From: Polyangium sp. 6x1
Lineage (GTDB): Bacteria; Myxococcota_A; Polyangia; Polyangiales; Polyangiaceae
Assembly: GCF_029946515.1 (NCBI RefSeq)
Contig: NZ_JARZHH010000051.1
Coordinates: 1 to 64,000, forward strand
Direction: 5' to 3'
Length of the DNA stretch: 64,000 bases
The first letter of the stretch is position 1. Each line of letters opens with the position of its first letter. Made by a program: the position numbers and the translations under genes. Below are positions 27,934-37,542 of this stretch, piece after piece. The notes below the pieces were generated by a model, which made no database searches, was not told where the DNA came from, and saw nothing but the letters and a program-made list of their open reading frames with translations.

Positions 27934-28401
27934 ATGCGATCGTTGTCTCCCCTCATGTTCGTCGGGCTCGCCGTGCTTACGCCCCTCGTTTGGGTTGCCT
28001 GCGCCGAGCCGCCTTCGGGAAACGCCCCCGTGACGCCGTCCGCCGACACAAGGGCAGGCTCCTCGCCGCCGTCCGCTGCGCCGCCCTCCACCGCAGCATG
28101 CGATACGCTTCGTGCCGAAGTTCGCGACGCTTTGGGCAAAGCGCAAGCCAAATCCGCCGCTTGCACGACCGAAGCCGATTGCGAGATGCTTTCGGATGGC
28201 ATTTGCATGGCCGCGAGCTGCGGCGTCAGCATTGCCAAAGCCGCGCGGGCCACGTACGAGGCGGACCGAAAACGTATCACGGAGCCGGCTTGTGAGGCTT
28301 GGACCAAGAGCGGCTGCGACAAGCTCGTACCCATCCCGGTCCCCTCGTGCCCTGTGCTCGTGCCCATTTGTAAAGACGGAGTCTGCACTTCGCGGTATTG
28401 A
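27934..28401 (+). CDS. Lipoprotein with a cysteine-rich domain
   Basis: The 155-residue protein has the signal LVWVACAEPP with a lipobox Cys. After a Pro/Ser linker comes an alpha-rich globular part with CTTEADCEMLSDGICMAASCG and four further cysteines, ending CPVLVPICKDGVCTSRY. Such Cys-rich heads (often written 'CTTEADC') are widely seen in myxobacterial lipoproteins. Function unknown. The ATG 27934 start gives the signal; the frame upstream is shadow. Confidence 0.75.
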   Translation: MRSLSPLMFVGLAVLTPLVWVACAEPPSGNAPVTPSADTRAGSSPPSAAPPSTAACDTLRAEVRDALGKAQAKSAACTTEADCEMLSDGICMAASCGVSIAKAARATYEADRKRITEPACEAWTKSGCDKLVPIPVPSCPVLVPICKDGVCTSRY

Positions 28402-28565
28402 GCTCGATTTCGAAAGGAGCTTCGCAGCGGCGAGCGCGCCATGCGCGGGGTGCAGCTCTGCATCCGGCGCATGGCGGCAAACGCCTGAAGGACGCTCGAG
28501 AGCAGCGGAGGAGCTCCTCGACCTCGCGCACGACGAATCGCGGCAACCTCCCGATCGCCTCCACG

Positions 28566-28730
28566 CGCTCCCACCCGCGCTCCCACCCGCGCTCCCGCCC
28601 GCGCTCCCGCTCCTGCTCCCGCTCCTGCTTCTGCTTCCGCTCCCGCTCCCGCTCCCGCTTCCGCTTCCGCTCCCGCTTCCGCTTCCGCTCCCGCTTCCGC
28701 TTCCGCTTCCGCTCCCGCTTCCGCTCCCGC
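28566..28730. repeat. Hexamer array, imperfect
   Basis: A run of GCTCCC/GCTTCC with early CCACCCGC variants fills 165 bp between a lipoprotein gene and a small gene. The plus-strand and minus-strand translations are Pro-Leu, Gly-Ser or Arg-rich and have no gene features. Confidence 0.9.
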
Positions 28731-28934
28731 TACGGGTTCGGCGTAACCCGCTGGATCCGCATCCTACTGACGCCGGATCGGCCCCGCTGGCGCGGGTCGG
28801 TGCCACTTCGGACCCCGTGGCCGCCCTTTGGGTCGTCCCCGGCGCCGATCCCCGGACGATGCTGCTTGCCGTGCTCGTGCAAGGCGAGGTCACGGCGGCG
28901 GCGGCTGGCGACATCGACGTCGCGACCATCGCGC

Positions 28935-29123
28935 ATGGTGCAGCGGAGAAGCTCCATCGCGTTCCCGGCAGACGACGAGCGGGATCTCATCGCGCACCTG
29001 ATTTGCAAGCTTCCGGAGGACGAGCGCCACAAGGTGCGGAAAGGTATCGAGGAGTGCATCGCGCAATCGCTGCACGTGCTCTCGGAAGAGCTCACGAGCT
29101 TCAACGAAGGCCCGCAGCAGTAG
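28935..29123 (+). CDS. Small helical protein, uncertain
   Basis: The 62-residue frame has a well-formed amphipathic region: DDERDLIAHLICKLPEDERH, then EECIAQSLHVLSEEL. That gives it protein-like character in contrast to the repeat DNA before it. There is no clear ribosome binding site. It could be the end of a gene whose front was broken by the neighbouring array. It is convergent with ArsA. Confidence 0.4.
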   Translation: MVQRRSSIAFPADDERDLIAHLICKLPEDERHKVRKGIEECIAQSLHVLSEELTSFNEGPQQ

Positions 29124-29124
29124 G

Positions 29125-30894
29125 CTATTCGGAGGGATGCGCCAGCGAAAGCAGACGCGTGGGGCCGACGGGCTCCTCGGTCATCCAAGGGACGATGGCG
29201 AGCCTCTGCGCGTGCTGTTCGCGCACCACGTGTATCTGCTCGAGCTCGGCCGCGATGCGCTGCGCGAGGCAGGGGTCCGTCGAGCCGGCGGCTGCGAGGC
29301 TGCTGTTGATCACCCAGCCGAAGGGCTCGATCCCGGCGCGCCTGAGATCCGCCTGCAATCGCGCCGCTTCGGAGACGGGCGTCGTCTCCGCGAGCGTCAC
29401 GACCAGGACCTTCGTGTACTGCGGATCGCGCAGCCTCATGAGGGGGGTCACGATGCGGGACGCATGCTGCGCGTCGACGTCTCCGACGACTGTCTGCCGG
29501 TGATACGAGCCCGTGGCGTCGAGCAGGAGCAACGTGTGTCCCGTGGGCGCCGTGTCGAGGACGACGAAGCTCGATCGCGCTTGCGAGACGGTCCTCGTAA
29601 AGGCGGCGAAGACGGCGACCTCCTCGTAGCAGGGGGATCGCAGGTCTTCGGCCAGCAATGCTCGTCCCGCTTCGTCGAGCTTGGCCCCGCGCGTCGCCAT
29701 CACGCGGTCCACATACGCCTTCGTCTCCACGGCGGGATCGATGCGGCTGATCCTTAGGTGCGGAAGTTCGCCCGCGAGCGTCGCGGCGACGTGCGCCGCA
29801 GGGTCGGTGGTGCTCAGGTGGACATCGTGACCTCGCGACGCGAGCTCGGCTGCGATCGACGCGGCAATCGTCGTTTTCCCCACGCCGCCTTTGCCCATCA
29901 CCATCACGAGCCCACGCCCGGGCGCCGCGATCTCGTCGATGAGGGATTGGAGGGGTGGCAACGAAGGCGTCGCGAGCGGAGGGACTGCACGCGCGAGGGC
30001 TGCGGACGCGCGATCGTCCAGCAATGCGCGGAGCGCCGGAAGACCGACCATGTTGAAAGCGCGCAAAGGGACGCGCGTCGTGGGCAGTCCTTGCAGCCGA
30101 GGAGACATGTCGCGCAGCGCCTCGCGCCCCCGCTCTTCGAGCGCAAGGGCCACCGAATCGGCACGGTTTGTCGCCTCGAATACGGCGTTGACGACGAGTC
30201 GCTGGTTCTTCAGGCCCAGCGCTTCGAGCTCGCCTGACGTCCGATCCGCTTCCCGCAGGGCTGCGTGGTCCGCCCGCGTGACGAGCACGATGGTCGTGCG
30301 CGCGGCGTCGGCCAGAGCATCCACCGCGGCGACGAAGCGCGCCTCCTGCATTTTCAGCCCTGAATGGGGGCCCAGACACGAGGCCCCGGACGGGGTCGAT
30401 TGGAGGAAGCCCGACCATGCGCGCGGCAAGCTGAGGAGCCGCAACGTGTGCCCTGTGGGCGCCGTGTCGAAGAGCACGTGATCGAACGGCACGCTCTGTT
30501 CGTCCCCGGCGAGGAGCTCGGCGAACTCGTCGAACGCGGCGATCTCCACGGTGCATGCTCCGGCGAGCTGCTCGCGTAGCTCGGCGATTTGCGTCTCCGA
30601 CCAGATCGCGAGATAGGGCGCGACCACGCGCTTTCGGTAATCATCGGCCGCCTTCTCCGGGTCGATGTTGAGCGCGAAGAGCCGGTCGACGCCGGGGATC
30701 GGCGTGGGCCGTTGCGACAGCGGCACGCCGAGCATCTCGTCCAGGTTCGACGCCGGATCGGTGCTGACGAGGAGGATACGTTTCCCGGCGTCCGCGAGTC
30801 GGATCGCAGTCGCACACGCGAGCGCGGTCTTGCCGACGCCGCCCTTCCCCGTGAAGAACAGAAAACGGCTCGGCTGTTCCAGGAAGCTCGTCAA
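29125..30894 (-). CDS. arsA: ArsA arsenite-transporting ATPase, two-domain form
   Basis: The 589-residue protein has two homologous halves, each with a deviant Walker A GKGGVGK (17-22 and 335-340) and a later DTAPTGHT signature. The three As(III)-binding cysteines of the classical enzyme are present as Cys114 (GACTVEIAAFDEF), Cys173 (ASCLGP) and Cys422 (SPCYEE). It should hydrolyse ATP on binding arsenite and drive a membrane pump. No arsB, arsD, arsC or arsR is adjacent, which is unusual. The start is TTG 30894, with AAGGAG 8 bases before it; the size matches the family. Confidence 0.9.
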   Translation of the reverse strand: MTSFLEQPSRFLFFTGKGGVGKTALACATAIRLADAGKRILLVSTDPASNLDEMLGVPLSQRPTPIPGVDRLFALNIDPEKAADDYRKRVVAPYLAIWSETQIAELREQLAGACTVEIAAFDEFAELLAGDEQSVPFDHVLFDTAPTGHTLRLLSLPRAWSGFLQSTPSGASCLGPHSGLKMQEARFVAAVDALADAARTTIVLVTRADHAALREADRTSGELEALGLKNQRLVVNAVFEATNRADSVALALEERGREALRDMSPRLQGLPTTRVPLRAFNMVGLPALRALLDDRASAALARAVPPLATPSLPPLQSLIDEIAAPGRGLVMVMGKGGVGKTTIAASIAAELASRGHDVHLSTTDPAAHVAATLAGELPHLRISRIDPAVETKAYVDRVMATRGAKLDEAGRALLAEDLRSPCYEEVAVFAAFTRTVSQARSSFVVLDTAPTGHTLLLLDATGSYHRQTVVGDVDAQHASRIVTPLMRLRDPQYTKVLVVTLAETTPVSEAARLQADLRRAGIEPFGWVINSSLAAAGSTDPCLAQRIAAELEQIHVVREQHAQRLAIVPWMTEEPVGPTRLLSLAHPSE

Positions 30895-31103
30895 GACTCC
30901 GTCTCCTTCCGACTTCTCTCGTCGTACGTCTCGGCTGGCCTCGGATACGTGCAGGATGCCGGCTGCTCCGTCAACTGCTTCCAGCCACTCCCGCGCATCT
31001 GCGTCAATCCGCTCGCCAGACACGGCAGCGGGATCCCCGACCCGTGGAAATCCAGCCCAGATCCACGGGGTTGGCGACCCCGGGTCAGAAGGACCGGAAC
31101 CCT

Positions 31104-31130
31104 ATCCCGCTCCCGCTCCCGCCTCCCCCC
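31104..31130. repeat. Short hexamer array remnant
   Basis: Four or five CGCTCC-type units stand between arsA and the lipid kinase end, in the same direction as the larger arrays. It is the smallest copy in the window. Confidence 0.6.
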
Positions 31131-31137
31131 GAGGAAA

Positions 31138-32106
31138 TCAATCCTCCGACACTTCGATCTCGACCTTCGCCTCCGGACTCGTCGGGAGCTTGATCTCGGG
31201 GCCGACCTTTGCGGGCTCGGCGAGAGGCGGCGCGAGCACCACGAGACTTGCCGGCCTGCATTCGATCGCGACGGGGGTCGTGCCTGCTGCCTCGCCGTCG
31301 ACGAGCAACTGCTGCGCTGGGTCGGCGAGGATGCGCAAGCGGCGACACGAGAAATAACCGACCTCATCGCGCGTCGCGGGCTCCCCGCGCGCGGCTGTGA
31401 GAAAAAGGTGAATGCCCGTGGCCACGGCCGAGTTGAGCGTGGTGGCCGCGACGACCGTCACGTCGAGCATCCCATCGTCGCCTACGAGCGCCGAAGGGCC
31501 TTGAGCAAGTACCGTGCGGAGCGGCGCCATGTTCGCCACGGTCACGGCCACGGCGCGGCACCGGACGATTTGCTCGTCGGTCTCCAGCTCGACCTCGAAC
31601 GGCGAGAGCGTGCTGAGCTTGCGCACTGCCGTCGCGACATAGGCGAGCACGCCCCAGCGCTGTTTGTCCTCCCTCGACGTCTCAGCCACCGTGTCGGCGT
31701 GGAGACCGACCGACGTGTGCAACACCATGCAGCGATTGTCGACGAGGGCCGTATCGATCACTCGGCGGTGGTCTGCGAGCAGCGTCTCGCATGCGGCGAT
31801 CGGGTCCCCTGGAATGCCGAGGGCAGCGGCCAGCGAATTCGACGTGCCACATGGCAGGATCCCGAGCGGCACCTGGCTCTGTGCGAGCACACCCGCCACG
31901 GACGACACCGTACCGTCGCCCCCCGCCGCGATCAGCAACTCCGCGCCCGCGTCGAGCGCTTCCCGCGCGCATGCGGACGGGTCTCGGTCGGGGCCCGTCC
32001 TGAGCACGTTCAGTTCGAAACGGGGCGCGAGAATCGCGTGCACGCGGTCGAGGACGTCATCGGCGGCGCTGCCGGCGGCGGCGTTGTAGATGAGGCAGGC
32101 TTTCAT
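31138..32106 (-). CDS. Diacylglycerol kinase-like lipid kinase
   Basis: The 322-residue protein has the DAGK catalytic fold. An N-terminal YNAAAGS strand-turn is followed by the ATP-binding GGDGTV motif (about residues 61-66) and PLGILPCGTSNSLAAALG, the signature of this family. The C-terminal half has GDDGMLDV, then DGEAAG, also typical. It would phosphorylate a lipid alcohol (diacylglycerol or a sphingoid/ceramide type) in the membrane. The ATG at 32106 is the first in the fold; longer upstream frames come from repeat DNA. A repeat leader lies 75 bp upstream. Confidence 0.87.
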   Translation of the reverse strand: MKACLIYNAAAGSAADDVLDRVHAILAPRFELNVLRTGPDRDPSACAREALDAGAELLIAAGGDGTVSSVAGVLAQSQVPLGILPCGTSNSLAAALGIPGDPIAACETLLADHRRVIDTALVDNRCMVLHTSVGLHADTVAETSREDKQRWGVLAYVATAVRKLSTLSPFEVELETDEQIVRCRAVAVTVANMAPLRTVLAQGPSALVGDDGMLDVTVVAATTLNSAVATGIHLFLTAARGEPATRDEVGYFSCRRLRILADPAQQLLVDGEAAGTTPVAIECRPASLVVLAPPLAEPAKVGPEIKLPTSPEAKVEIEVSED

Positions 32107-32180
32107 TGTCACCGGCTTACCATCTCTCCTCCCTGCTTTGAAAGTGGTGCGCAAAAAGGTGCGCGAAGCACGAGGCCGTC

Positions 32181-32345
32181 GAGCACGGCATGGCCTTGAA
32201 GAGCACGAGCACGACGGTACGATCGCCGTCCCCGAGCGGGATCTTCTGCACCCCCGTCCCGCATGCGCTTCCGCACGCGCTTCCGCTCCCGCTCCCGCTC
32301 CCGCTCCCGCCCCCGCTCCCGCTCCCGCTCCCGCTTCCGCTCCCG
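32181..32345. repeat. Dispersed repeat: leader (32181-32275) plus hexamer array (32265-32345)
   Basis: The leader matches 10679-10773 almost base for base, including GAGCACGGCATGGCC, CACGAGCACGACGGTACG and the CTTCTGCACCCCCGT end. A hexamer array follows and stops 28 bp before the zinc-ribbon gene. Two such composites in one window mark a family of dispersed elements. Confidence 0.88.
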
Positions 32346-32373
32346 TCCCCTGGTGGTATCCTCTCCCCCGCCC

Positions 32374-33633
32374 ATGATCCTCGAATGCCGCCACTGCGGT
32401 GCGCCGCTCGACGTGAAGCCCGACGTCGCGCTCACGAAGTGCCGCTACTGCGGGACCACCAGCGAACGCCACCTCCTCCGGACCGTCTCCGCCGAGACCC
32501 CCCGTGATTTCCGCCCGCCGAAGCAATGGGTCCCGCCCCCGCACCTCCCGGCCCCCTCGAACCTGCCGCTCACGTATCACCCCGCCCCGCCTCGGGCCTC
32601 CGTGCTCGTCGCCCTCTCGGCCGGGGCCATGATGCTTGCCCTCGGCGTTGCTGCCGCGGTGAGCCTCCGCGCGCCTGGCTCCTCGAAGAAGGGGGGTGGC
32701 CTCTCGGCGGCCGTGCTGCCGGGCAGGACGCCCCAGGAGCTTGCGGCCGTTCGAATCGACCAGCCCCGAGAAAACCTCGCGAAGGCGCTTGGCGGGACCC
32801 CCATGGGCTCCATGCTCAGCGTGTTCGTCTCCCACCCGCGCTACCAGAGCATCTCGTTCATGTACGACGACAAGGAGCCTGCGTTTCCCCAGAGCTTCAC
32901 GCTCGTGCAGCGCTCCGGAACGACCGCGGATCCCAAGGGGATCGAGGCCCTCGGGAGCCGCCTGCACGGTGGGCTCGTGGATGGGAGTTGGAACTGGGCG
33001 GGCGGCCTGGCCGTGCACACCGACGCGAAGACCGGCCTCGTCTCCGCCTCCGTGCTGGGGGGACGCGTGGGCGGCACGAGCGCGCAAGCCAAGACGCAGC
33101 TCGTCGCCGCGTGGAAGCTCGTCCTCCATGCCGTCTTCGGCGCGGGAAGCGGCCCGACTCCGGAGGAAGCCCGCTGGATCGGCGCGCCGCACCCCTTTGC
33201 CGCGCTCGAGACGATCGACCTCGCGACGACCGTCGACAAGGCCGCTGCGACCCTGACCCAGAAGTTTCCCGGCGCAGCCTTGTCCACGTTCATCGAGCTC
33301 GGCGTCACCGTCTCCGTGGATCACCCGCTCCTGCGTGACGCCGAGCTCTCCTACCCCAACGAGAAGGGGGGCACGCTCCGGACCGCGGCCCTGCATGGAA
33401 CCAAGGCGTTTCCGGAGCGCCGCGAGGCCCTCGTCGGCTGCCTCGAGGGCAAGCTCGGGAAGGCCAAGGCCCAGGATCGCGATTACTTGAACAAGAAACG
33501 CGATTACGAGTTCACCGTGGGCAAGATCTGGCTCGACATCGGGGAGAAGGACGCCCGCGTGCACTGGTTCCCCGGACGGCTCAATGCGCCGGATTGGAAG
33601 CGAATCGTGGGCGCCTTGAACACCTGCCACTGA
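32374..33633 (+). CDS. Zinc-ribbon membrane protein of unknown function
   Basis: The 419-residue protein starts with a zinc ribbon (CRHCG and CRYCG, residues 5-30), a Pro-rich stretch, and a membrane segment near residues 75-96 (SVLVALSAGAMMLALGVAAAV). The rest (110-419) is outside, with repeated beta-alpha sections and a final CLEGKLG. The N-terminal ribbon sits in the cytoplasm. The family is not named; similar ribbon-TM proteins occur in other Polyangiaceae. A short gap separates it from the GIDE-like gene. Confidence 0.75.
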   Translation: MILECRHCGAPLDVKPDVALTKCRYCGTTSERHLLRTVSAETPRDFRPPKQWVPPPHLPAPSNLPLTYHPAPPRASVLVALSAGAMMLALGVAAAVSLRAPGSSKKGGGLSAAVLPGRTPQELAAVRIDQPRENLAKALGGTPMGSMLSVFVSHPRYQSISFMYDDKEPAFPQSFTLVQRSGTTADPKGIEALGSRLHGGLVDGSWNWAGGLAVHTDAKTGLVSASVLGGRVGGTSAQAKTQLVAAWKLVLHAVFGAGSGPTPEEARWIGAPHPFAALETIDLATTVDKAAATLTQKFPGAALSTFIELGVTVSVDHPLLRDAELSYPNEKGGTLRTAALHGTKAFPERREALVGCLEGKLGKAKAQDRDYLNKKRDYEFTVGKIWLDIGEKDARVHWFPGRLNAPDWKRIVGALNTCH

Positions 33634-33678
33634 TCTCGGCGCGACGCCCTCGCCGGGCCAACGTCTCCGGAGCGTCCC

Positions 33679-34908
33679 TTGCAATCGATCGTCAAGGTCT
33701 TCGAAAACAACCACATCGACCCGCCTTGGGCGCACCTCCTCGTCTTCGCGCTCGACGCCGTCATGTTCCTCGTGATCGCGTTTTGCGTGCGCGAGATCCG
33801 TCGCGCGCGCCGCGCGGCCGTCGAGGCGGATGCCGTGATCAAGCCGAAGGCGCCGCTCTTCGAAGGGGCGCGGTTCGTCGCCGGCACGGTCGAGCTTGCG
33901 CAGGGCGAGTCCGAGGCCGTCCGGGTGACGATCACGCAGGACGGCAGCGAGCAGAGCGACAAGAACAACCGCAAGACGCACGCTTGGCAGGAGATCGAGC
34001 GCGAGACCCGCGCGCGGCCGTTTTACCTGCGTCACGACACCGGCGCGCGCGTCCGCGTCGAGCCGCCCGACGACGTGCTGCTCGTCGACACGCTCGATCA
34101 AAAAGAATGGCTCCATTCGTCGCGCCGAAAGCTGCGCGCCGAGCTCTTGCCAGGCGAGCGCGTCATCGTGGAGGGGCGGCTCCACAAGGCGCCGGATCCC
34201 GAGGGGAACGGGGAGACCGCGGGGTATCGCGAGGCCGCCGCGATGGGCTGGACGATGAAGCCCTCGCCGCAGAAAGGCATGCACGTGTCGACGGAGAGCC
34301 TCTCCCGACGGCACGAGCTGCGCGCGCGGGCCTTCTACTGGACGAGCGTGTGGGTGGTGTTCCTCGGGTTTGTCATGAATGCCCCGCTCGCCACGTACCG
34401 GGCGCGCGTCTTCCTCGGCGAGAGCGTCGTCGCGTCCTACCTCGGCCGGCGGACGTACGAGACGAACAACGGAAAAGGGCACAAGACCCAGCACCGCGCC
34501 GTCGACGTTCGTTACGAATCGCCGCCGGGCACCGTGCGTTTCGGCGGGCTCATCGAGGTCGACGAGGACGATTTCATGGAGCTGCCGCTCGAGAAGGGGC
34601 AGATCTGGGTCCGCCGTGTCCCGAGCTTTCCCATCGCCTCGGCGATCGGACAAGGAAGCTCGGTGTGGTTCCACCTCTGGTGCGCCGCCGCGGTGATCGC
34701 AGGCCTCGCGGTGTACCGCGCTTACCGCACGCACACGTATCGGCGCTGGTACGAAGGTCGCCTCGTGGAGAAAGGCAAAGGGCCGCTGCCCCCGCAGACG
34801 AACGAGCGATTCCTCGCGGACGACCCGACCGCGCTGGAAGCGCGGCGAACGCGCGCTCTCCGGCGAGAGAGCGCGGCCAAGCGCATGGAGCCGATTCCGT
34901 TCGATTGA
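33679..34908 (+). CDS. GIDE-domain-like membrane protein
   Basis: The 409-residue protein has a membrane segment near residues 20-36, a soluble domain (60-200) with RARPFYLRHDTGARVRVEPP and a later LLPGERVIVEGRL, and two more membrane segments near 225 and 335. The order of these motifs is like the GIDE domain of mitochondrial E3 ligases and bacterial relatives. A link to any ubiquitin-like activity is not implied. The start is TTG 33679 with GGAG six bases before it. It is 45 bp from the zinc-ribbon gene, so probably cotranscribed. Confidence 0.65.
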   Translation: MQSIVKVFENNHIDPPWAHLLVFALDAVMFLVIAFCVREIRRARRAAVEADAVIKPKAPLFEGARFVAGTVELAQGESEAVRVTITQDGSEQSDKNNRKTHAWQEIERETRARPFYLRHDTGARVRVEPPDDVLLVDTLDQKEWLHSSRRKLRAELLPGERVIVEGRLHKAPDPEGNGETAGYREAAAMGWTMKPSPQKGMHVSTESLSRRHELRARAFYWTSVWVVFLGFVMNAPLATYRARVFLGESVVASYLGRRTYETNNGKGHKTQHRAVDVRYESPPGTVRFGGLIEVDEDDFMELPLEKGQIWVRRVPSFPIASAIGQGSSVWFHLWCAAAVIAGLAVYRAYRTHTYRRWYEGRLVEKGKGPLPPQTNERFLADDPTALEARRTRALRRESAAKRMEPIPFD

Positions 34909-34911
34909 AGC

Positions 34912-35667
34912 TCAGGCTTCGGCCTTGGGCCGCAGCATCACGAGCAGGACGTCCGCGTCGGGGACCTCTTCCGTCGGCACGAGGCGCTTGCCGCGATCGA
35001 GCCGCACCTCGATCCATCGCGACGAGAGCTTCGCACGGCGGACCACCTCACGAGGCACGAAGTCGCCTTCGCCGAGGGAGAGACGCAGCCCGTCGAGCTT
35101 GCAGCGCCCGAACGACGCGCGCCCTCCCTCCTGGATGCGCCGCTCGGCCTTTTCCAGCCGATGCTCGAACGTGCGCGTCGAGAGCTCGCGGCCGAGCCCG
35201 TACGGATCACGGACGGGCGTGGGCAGCCGGATGCGGTCGCCGGCGTGATCGTCGATCCAGAGCGCCGAGACCTCGGGCGGCCTGTCGCCGAGCGTCTCCC
35301 AGAACAGGCCGCCGACGGACGTGATGTCGTGGAAGCGCACGTCCCTCGTCTCCTTGCCGCGCCCGATGCGCAGCCCTTCCTCGTGCACCTCCACGCGTTG
35401 CCCGCGGGCCCGGACGAAATGGGAGAACGCCCAGAACCCCATGGCGCCGAAGACGAGCGCCGCCCCGCCGAACACGACGAGGCCCGCGAGCTCGGTCCCC
35501 TCGGGGTACGGCGAGAAGAACAGCGGCAGGGCCACGCAGTCGAGCGCGATGAGCCAGCAGAAGAGCCCCACGCCGATGCGAATGCCCTGCTGGACGATCG
35601 AGACGGGGTGCTCCGAGACGAGCGCGCCCAGCGGATCTGCATCACGATAGGGAGTCTGGGCGCGCAC
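34912..35667 (-). CDS. Two-helix membrane protein with a PH-like soluble domain
   Basis: The 251-residue protein has two hydrophobic segments near residues 30-50 and 60-82, followed by a beta-rich soluble domain (about 90-200) that starts QRVEVHEEGLRIGRG and contains DITSVGGLFWE. This outline fits bacterial PH-like membrane proteins. No catalytic residue is seen. The ATG is upstream of the only plausible start, and the gene is 7 bp from fumarase on the same strand. Confidence 0.65.
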   Translation of the reverse strand: MRAQTPYRDADPLGALVSEHPVSIVQQGIRIGVGLFCWLIALDCVALPLFFSPYPEGTELAGLVVFGGAALVFGAMGFWAFSHFVRARGQRVEVHEEGLRIGRGKETRDVRFHDITSVGGLFWETLGDRPPEVSALWIDDHAGDRIRLPTPVRDPYGLGRELSTRTFEHRLEKAERRIQEGGRASFGRCKLDGLRLSLGEGDFVPREVVRRAKLSSRWIEVRLDRGKRLVPTEEVPDADVLLVMLRPKAEA

Positions 35668-35674
35668 GGTGCTC

Positions 35675-37321
35675 CTATTTCGCGACGTCGAGCCGCTTGC
35701 CTTTCGGCCCGTCGATGTCCGCGAAGAAATCGTTGCCTTTGTCGTCGACCACGATGAACGCCGGGAAATCGACGACCTCGATCTTCCAGACCGCCTCCAT
35801 CCCGAGCTCGGGGTATTCGAGCACCTCGACCTTCTTGATGCAATCCTTCGCGAGCCGCGCCGCCGGGCCGCCGATCGAGCCGAGATAAAACCCGCCGTGC
35901 TTCTTGCACGCCTCGGTCACCGCGCGCGACCGGTTGCCTTTCGCCAGCATGACGTACGAGCCGCCGCTCGCCTGGAAGAGGTCGACGTACGCGTCCATGC
36001 GCCCCGCCGTCGTCGGCCCGAACGAGCCCGAGGCGTATCCCTCCGGCGTCTTCGCGGGGCCGGCGTAATACACCATGAAATCCTTCATGTACCCGGGCAT
36101 GCCGTCGCCGCGATCGAGGCGCTCCTTGATCTTCGCGTGCGCGATGTCCCGCGCGACGACCATCGGCCCCGAGAGCGAGAGGCGCGTCTTGATCGGATAA
36201 CGCGAGAGCTCGGCCCGGATCTCGCTCATCGGGCGGTTCAGATCGATCTGCACGACCTCGCCGGAGAGCTCCGCGGCCGTCGTCTCGGGCAGGTACTTCG
36301 CCGGATCACGCTCCAGCGCCTCCAGGAAGATGCCGTCCTGCGTGATCTTCGCGAGCGCTTGCCGGTCGGCCGAGCACGAGACCGCGATGCCCACGGGGCA
36401 CGAGGCGCCGTGGCGCGGCAAGCGGATCACGCGGACGTCGTGGCAGAAGTACTTTCCGCCGAACTGCGCGCCGATCCCCGTGCGCTGCGTGATCGCGAGG
36501 ATCTGCCGCTCGAGCTCCACGTCGCGGAAGCCGCGGCCGAGCTCGTTGCCCTCCGTCGGCAAGCTGTCGAGGTAGCGCGCCGACGCGAGCTTCGCGACCT
36601 TGAGCGTCTGCTCCGCGCTCGTGCCGCCCACGACCACGGCGAGGTGGTACGGCGGGCACGCGGCGGTGCCGAGCGCGCGGATCTTCTGCTCGACGAACGC
36701 GAGCAGGCTGTCCGGGTTCAGGAGCGCCTTCGTCTCCTGGTAAAGGTAGCTTTTGTTCGCCGAGCCCCCGCCCTTGGCCATGAAGAGGAACTTGTAGGCG
36801 TTGCCCTCGGTCGCGAAGATCTCGATCTGCGCCGGCAGGTTCGTCTTCGTGTTGACCTCGCGGTACATGTCGAGCGGCGCGAGCTGCGAGTAGCGCAGGT
36901 TCGTCGTGCGGTACGTATCGGCGACGCCGCGCGCGATCGCGGCCTCGTCGTTGCCTTCGGTCAGCACGTACTGGCCCTTCTTGCCCATCACGATCGCGGT
37001 GCCCGTGTCCTGGCAGGAGGGCAGGACGAAGCCGGCGGCGATGTTCGCGTTTCGGAGGAGCTCCAGCGCGACGAAGCGGTCGTTCGCCGAGGCCTCCGGA
37101 TCGTCGAGGATCCGCGTGAGCTGCGCGAGGTGCCCCGGCCGGAGCAGGTGCGCGATGTCGCGCATGGCCTCGCGCGCGAGGAGCGAGAGCCCCTCCGGCT
37201 CGACCTTCAAGAACGTCCTGCCCGCCGCCTCGATCGTCGAGACGTGGTCCTTCGTGACGAGCCGGTAGGGCGTCTCGTCCTTGCCGAGGGGGAGCATGTC
37301 CTGGAACTGGAAATCGCTCAT
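35675..37321 (-). CDS. fumA: Class I fumarate hydratase
   Basis: The 548-residue enzyme is the iron-sulfur, dimeric fumarase type. It should interconvert fumarate and malate in the citric acid cycle. The cysteines expected to hold the [4Fe-4S] cluster are visible as Cys103 (PSCQDTG), Cys222 (ACPPYH) and Cys316 (SCSAD). [32 protein letters not shown] and the C-terminal [14 protein letters not shown] segment are family signatures. Length is that of FumA/FumB. Oxygen sensitivity is typical of the class. Confidence 0.95.
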   Translation of the reverse strand: MSDFQFQDMLPLGKDETPYRLVTKDHVSTIEAAGRTFLKVEPEGLSLLAREAMRDIAHLLRPGHLAQLTRILDDPEASANDRFVALELLRNANIAAGFVLPSCQDTGTAIVMGKKGQYVLTEGNDEAAIARGVADTYRTTNLRYSQLAPLDMYREVNTKTNLPAQIEIFATEGNAYKFLFMAKGGGSANKSYLYQETKALLNPDSLLAFVEQKIRALGTAACPPYHLAVVVGGTSAEQTLKVAKLASARYLDSLPTEGNELGRGFRDVELERQILAITQRTGIGAQFGGKYFCHDVRVIRLPRHGASCPVGIAVSCSADRQALAKITQDGIFLEALERDPAKYLPETTAAELSGEVVQIDLNRPMSEIRAELSRYPIKTRLSLSGPMVVARDIAHAKIKERLDRGDGMPGYMKDFMVYYAGPAKTPEGYASGSFGPTTAGRMDAYVDLFQASGGSYVMLAKGNRSRAVTEACKKHGGFYLGSIGGPAARLAKDCIKKVEVLEYPELGMEAVWKIEVVDFPAFIVVDDKGNDFFADIDGPKGKRLDVAK

Positions 37322-37542
37322 CGGGCGAAGGTGTACCCGAGGCGGTAGGCGCGTGCCAAGGGCGCCTTCGCGGGCGCCGCGTCGATGGGCAGGGAGCGCC
37401 AGCCTGGTTCGGCCCTGTCGCGGAGCGGATTGCCGCGCCGGGCGTCAATGCGCCCACGCTGCAAAGAGACCAGGTGCCTCGAAGGCATCGGAAAGCTGCC
37501 TCGCGCGAGACAACGAGCGGTGGGGCACGGTAGCATCGCAGC

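Noticed and set aside
28112-29503. 463-residue plus-strand frame across the array
   Set aside because: It is Pro-Leu-rich in the array and out of frame with the lipoprotein and ArsA genes; no domain is visible.
30895-31137. arsD or arsB fragment upstream of arsA
   Set aside because: No vicinal cysteine pair or membrane segments occur in any frame of this gap.
32107-34734. Long minus-strand extension of the lipid kinase frame
   Set aside because: It runs through the repeat array and opposite two clear plus-strand genes; the kinase fold begins at 32106.
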